Of a stretch of 9,420 nt of DNA, positions 7,378 to 9,420 are shown one piece after another (position 1 is the stretch's first letter; the number at the start of each line of letters is the position of its first letter). The position numbers and the translations under genes are program-made. The notes beneath the pieces are model-generated. The model saw nothing but the letters and a program-made list of their open reading frames with translations, was not told the DNA's origin and ran no database searches. Location: the NCBI GenBank assembly GCA_947457085.1, contig CANGUS010000053.1, positions 1 to 9,420 of the forward strand, in the 5' to 3' direction. The DNA is from Bacteroidota bacterium (GTDB lineage: Bacteria; Bacteroidota; Bacteroidia; Chitinophagales; Chitinophagaceae).

Positions 7378-8331
7378 TTAACCTCCCAAGTTATTTATTT
7401 TTTTCTCTGCTCGTTTTACGCCTTTTAAAGAAGCAATTTGAAATTTTCTTGATGTATTGTCTGAAAAAATCAATCTTATTAACCCCCCAATTTTTGAGCG
7501 AAGGGGTCTTTTATTAAGTTGGCCTAAACGAACATATTTTAGTAACGTTGAAGAAAATTCAATCCCTTCCGTAAGTTTAAGCAAATACTCGAATGTTGTC
7601 CTCTTCTCCGGGATTAAATGAAATAAAGTTAATTTGTGAAAAAGGCCCATACCATAACCCATGTCAATTGCAGTCATCGCAAGATCATTGTCCCCTCCGG
7701 AAGAAAGGTCTTTCTTTCCAACCCTGTCAAAACTAATGTTTTGACTACGTTTTGTCAAATTGATCAAATATTGTTTGGCAACATCATTCTTAACCCACAA
7801 TCCAGCCCCGCAAGGCATAGTGTCATTGTTAAAATAAATATTTGACCATAAATCCTTTGTTAAAGTTCTTTTTACTAACAATCCGTGATATTTCATTGTA
7901 CCCTTTGCACTTTCAGGGTTGTCGTAGATTAAGTTCACCGTACCGCTAAATGAACCTATAAATGGATTATTTCTGATTATCTCGATGCCCACTGTAAAAT
8001 AGTCTAAGTCGACTTCATTATCATCATCTAAATAAACTAGGTAATCGCCATTAGCTGAATTTATTCCTTTAATTCTTGCGAACGTTAAACCTTGTTTTTT
8101 TTCATTAAGTACAACAGCACCTAATTTCGATATCAAATCTGTTATTTCAGGATTATTTAGGACTTTATTAGTTGAGTTATTATCTATTATAATCACCTCA
8201 CTATTATTACTTTGAAGTTGATCAAGAGAATTATATAGTGCATGTAAACATCTCTTTATGTAATTATATTCTGGATTATAAGTACAAATAATTATGCTTA
8301 AAAAAAGTTTATCCCGTAATTCTGAATTCAT
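7378..8331 (-). CDS. Family 2 (GT-A fold) glycosyltransferase
   Basis: I choose the ATG at 8331 (317 residues) because it forms an ATGA overlap with the stop of the methyltransferase gene and places the first strand LFLSIIICTYNP close to the N-terminus. An in-frame ATG at 8355 would add eight residues and is the alternative. In the shorter numbering, CTYN is at 16-19, IIIDNNS at 47-53, and the metal- and nucleotide-binding motif LDDDN at 101-105, equivalent to DxD. MPCGAGLWV (172-180) is an acceptor-site loop, and SGGDNDLA (211-218) supplies the catalytic-base region, equivalent to the ED motif of other GT2 enzymes. FHLIPEKRT (237-245) follows. Residues after about 270 are basic and partly hydrophobic and may contact the membrane. 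It is probably a cytoplasmic inverting transferase adding one sugar to the lipid-linked repeat unit. Neither donor nor linkage can be told from sequence. It ends directly against the next gene's start. Confidence 0.9.
   Translation of the reverse strand: MNSELRDKLFLSIIICTYNPEYNYIKRCLHALYNSLDQLQSNNSEVIIIDNNSTNKVLNNPEITDLISKLGAVVLNEKKQGLTFARIKGINSANGDYLVYLDDDNEVDLDYFTVGIEIIRNNPFIGSFSGTVNLIYDNPESAKGTMKYHGLLVKRTLTKDLWSNIYFNNDTMPCGAGLWVKNDVAKQYLINLTKRSQNISFDRVGKKDLSSGGDNDLAMTAIDMGYGMGLFHKLTLFHLIPEKRTTFEYLLKLTEGIEFSSTLLKYVRLGQLNKRPLRSKIGGLIRLIFSDNTSRKFQIASLKGVKRAEKKINNLGG
7382..7387 (-). promoter_or_regulatory. Strong Shine-Dalgarno site GGGAGG for the 6259-7377 gene
   Basis: On the coding strand GGGAGG is followed by TTAA and then the ATG at 7377. 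The site sits inside the last codons of the upstream glycosyltransferase (Gly-Gly-stop). The spacing of four bases is slightly short. No other start in this window has as good a match to the anti-Shine-Dalgarno sequence. Confidence 0.55.
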
Positions 8332-9161
8332 ATCTTTTTGGTTAAATAAAACCACATCATTTCATTTCCGCCTCTGTTTTCTTTAAAAACCTTAAATCGC
8401 ATATCCAGAGTGTGTGAGGAAGTATCGGAAACAGGTGGAAAAGAATAGTTTTTTGCTTTAAACAAATCCGACTTACTCTCAATTATTTGAATATTATGTG
8501 TTTTAGAAAACAATTGAATCAATTTATCCGCCATGTTGAACTCCAACGGCCATTCATGAACTTCAATTAGATAATTTAGTTTTTTGGCCTCTAAAGAAAC
8601 AGCACTAAATAACTCATATTCAAATCCTTCACAATCTGATATAATCAGTCCATTTTTAAAATCAAAATCATTAATTTCTTTGGAATTACATTCAGAATAA
8701 ATACTTACTTGATTACTAACATTGTTCAACTCTACTAACTTTAAACAAGCTTTTCTTGAGTGTATATCAATATCGTAAGCCCTGATTTTTGATGTGGGAC
8801 TCATAAGAGCTAAGCCCACTGCATAATAGCCCTCGGCGCAGCCAACATCCCATATTTCTTCGTAACCACATGCAATTATTTCATCAATAATTGGGTGTAA
8901 TTCAGCTTCATAAGACCCAATCAATTTTGGAATTAGTGTACTGCCCAATGAAAGAAATTCTGGATATTTCATTCCAGAAAATGGTCCGTTTAAAACTGTG
9001 AGCTTTTTTAAATCAGGAACTTCTAGAACTAGCTTGTTTATATCCGTTATTTCTTTTGAGTTGAATAACAATAATTCATATTTATTTGAAAAACAAAGAA
9101 TTGGACCTACTATTATTTTTATAGGTTTTGAAATAAATATTTTTTTTATCAATTTTTTCAT
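8328..9161 (-). CDS. SAM-dependent methyltransferase, FkbM-like
   Basis: The product is 277 residues with a class I methyltransferase core. Motif I, IWDVGCAEGYY, is at 103-113. The acidic residue that would bind the SAM ribose is in AYDID (128-132). IISDCEGFEYELF (173-185) resembles the 'D-x-E-G-x-E' motif IV of FkbM-type enzymes, and LIEVHEW (198-204) follows as the next strand. The segment GSYEAELHP (82-90), just before the core, is probably a conserved lead-in helix. The N-terminal 35 residues are basic and hydrophobic (KKLIKKIFI start), which may aid membrane association. FkbM-like enzymes O-methylate hydroxyls, and in polysaccharide loci they are thought to methylate sugars. A glycan target is inferred from the glycosyltransferase neighbours. 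The start overlaps the preceding stop in an ATGA, and its own stop overlaps the next start the same way, so coupling is tight on both sides. Confidence 0.83.
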   Translation of the reverse strand: MKKLIKKIFISKPIKIIVGPILCFSNKYELLLFNSKEITDINKLVLEVPDLKKLTVLNGPFSGMKYPEFLSLGSTLIPKLIGSYEAELHPIIDEIIACGYEEIWDVGCAEGYYAVGLALMSPTSKIRAYDIDIHSRKACLKLVELNNVSNQVSIYSECNSKEINDFDFKNGLIISDCEGFEYELFSAVSLEAKKLNYLIEVHEWPLEFNMADKLIQLFSKTHNIQIIESKSDLFKAKNYSFPPVSDTSSHTLDMRFKVFKENRGGNEMMWFYLTKKI

Positions 9162-9420
9162 CTTGAAAATAAAAGTTTGAAAGAAAGTTTAATGAAAACA
9201 AAAAAGTTTGTCTTTTTTCTCAATTCATTTAAATAAAAAAAAAGAACATTTTTATTGGGCATAAATGCTAAAGATTTTTTTATTCCTGCCCAATGCACGA
9301 TTGCTTTCTGTGACGAATTTTTATTTTTCAGAAAATTTATTTTAACCTTCGAACAATCTGCCGATAAAGGATACTTCATTATGTTTAATCGTTGAACACG
9401 GATCTTATTGAGTTGTAAAA
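9158..9420 (-). CDS. C-terminal part of a gene entering from outside, possibly a glycosyltransferase
   Basis: The frame ending at 9158 stays open to the right edge, giving 86 visible residues with no stop. The ATG at 9379, which would give a free-standing 73-residue protein, is therefore probably internal. The visible part includes SADCSKVKINFL, then KAIVHWAGIKKS, then a basic and hydrophobic tail rich in Phe, Leu and Lys. The 'A-I-V-H-W-A-G-x-K-K' stretch resembles the C-terminal 'I-x-H-x-x-G-x-x-K-P' motif of several GT-A enzymes (GT8-like and related nucleotide-diphospho-sugar transferases), where the His helps bind the metal. Identification as a transferase is tentative. The stop shares an ATGA with the methyltransferase start, which shows it belongs to the same operon. 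A run of nine T on the coding strand (9235-9243) lies in its tail. Confidence 0.6.
   Translation of the reverse strand, partial: LQLNKIRVQRLNIMKYPLSADCSKVKINFLKNKNSSQKAIVHWAGIKKSLAFMPNKNVLFFYLNELRKKTNFFVFIKLSFKLLFSR

Larger units (their letters stand above)
1..9420 (-). other. Single-strand polysaccharide biosynthesis operon, internal segment
   Basis: Ten genes follow one another on the minus strand. Junctions are ATGA overlaps at 9158-9161, 8328-8331 and 2245-2248, an abutting junction at 7377/7378, a 14-base overlap at 875-888, and gaps of 15, 11 (with the preferred start), 2 and 17 bases. No intergenic space is large enough for an obvious promoter or terminator, so promoter and end are presumed to lie outside the window. 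The content (glycosyltransferases, methyltransferase, epimerase-like protein, Wzy-type polymerase, SGNH-like protein) is that of a Wzy-dependent surface-glycan locus. Confidence 0.85.

Noticed and set aside
7636..7845. Plus-strand open frame at 7636-7845
   Set aside because: It is antisense to the SGGDND and CGAG region of the GT2 gene and has no independent support.
8332..8355. Longer N-terminus of the GT2 gene starting at 8355
   Set aside because: The ATG at 8331 forms a standard ATGA overlap with the previous stop, and the eight extra residues add nothing to the family fold. It is kept only as an alternative.
8998..9180. Plus-strand open frame at 8998-9180
   Set aside because: It is antisense to the methyltransferase N-terminus. 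Its hydrophobic translation comes from reading the complement of Lys/Asn/Glu-rich codons.
1..9420. CRISPR array, tRNA, rRNA, insertion sequence or riboswitch
   Set aside because: No regularly spaced direct repeats, transposase-like frames, terminal inverted repeats or tRNA-like sequences were seen, and coding sequence fills nearly the whole window.

Overview
The window is AT-rich and every supported gene lies on the minus strand, so transcription runs from high to low coordinates. It reads as an internal part of one surface-polysaccharide (O-antigen, capsule or exopolysaccharide) biosynthesis locus. Both ends cut through genes. The organism is probably a low-GC Gram-negative bacterium. Most starts lack a good Shine-Dalgarno sequence, which would fit Bacteroidota, but other AT-rich groups such as Leptospira cannot be excluded. 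The taxonomic call is weak.

In order of transcription: (a) 9420-9158, the C-terminal end of a gene entering from outside, perhaps another glycosyltransferase; (b) 9161-8328, a class I SAM-dependent methyltransferase with FkbM-like features; (c) 8331-7378, a family 2 (GT-A fold) glycosyltransferase; (d) 7377-6259, a GT4-type (GT-B fold) glycosyltransferase; (e) 6243-5137, a second, more divergent GT4-like enzyme carrying an in-frame run of eight G; (f) 5125-3971, a third GT4 enzyme that looks paralogous to (d); (g) 3968-3285, a short NAD(P)-dependent epimerase/dehydratase-like protein; (h) 3267-2245, a CgeB-like glycosyltransferase; (i) 2248-875, a multi-pass Wzy-type repeat-unit polymerase; (j) 888-1, a membrane-anchored SGNH/DltD-like protein cut off by the left edge.

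The genes are packed as one operon. There are three ATGA stop-start overlaps (9158-9161, 8328-8331, 2245-2248), one directly abutting junction (7377/7378), one 14-base overlap (875-888), and gaps of only 2 to 17 bases elsewhere. No stretch longer than 17 bases lacks a gene, and I see no internal promoter, terminator, RNA gene, CRISPR array or mobile element.

Inferred joint function: five glycosyltransferases, perhaps six, assemble a lipid-linked repeat unit on the cytoplasmic side. The methyltransferase and the epimerase-like protein modify or supply sugars. The Wzy-type protein polymerises flipped units on the periplasmic side, and the SGNH-like protein may add or remove acyl groups on the exported glycan. 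The flippase, the initiating phosphoglycosyl transferase, the chain-length regulator and the sugar-nucleotide synthesis genes are not in view.

I found no clearly new type of system. The most unusual points are the G8 tract as a possible phase-variation site, the SGNH-like gene coupled to the polymerase, and an epimerase-like protein with no companion pathway genes in view.
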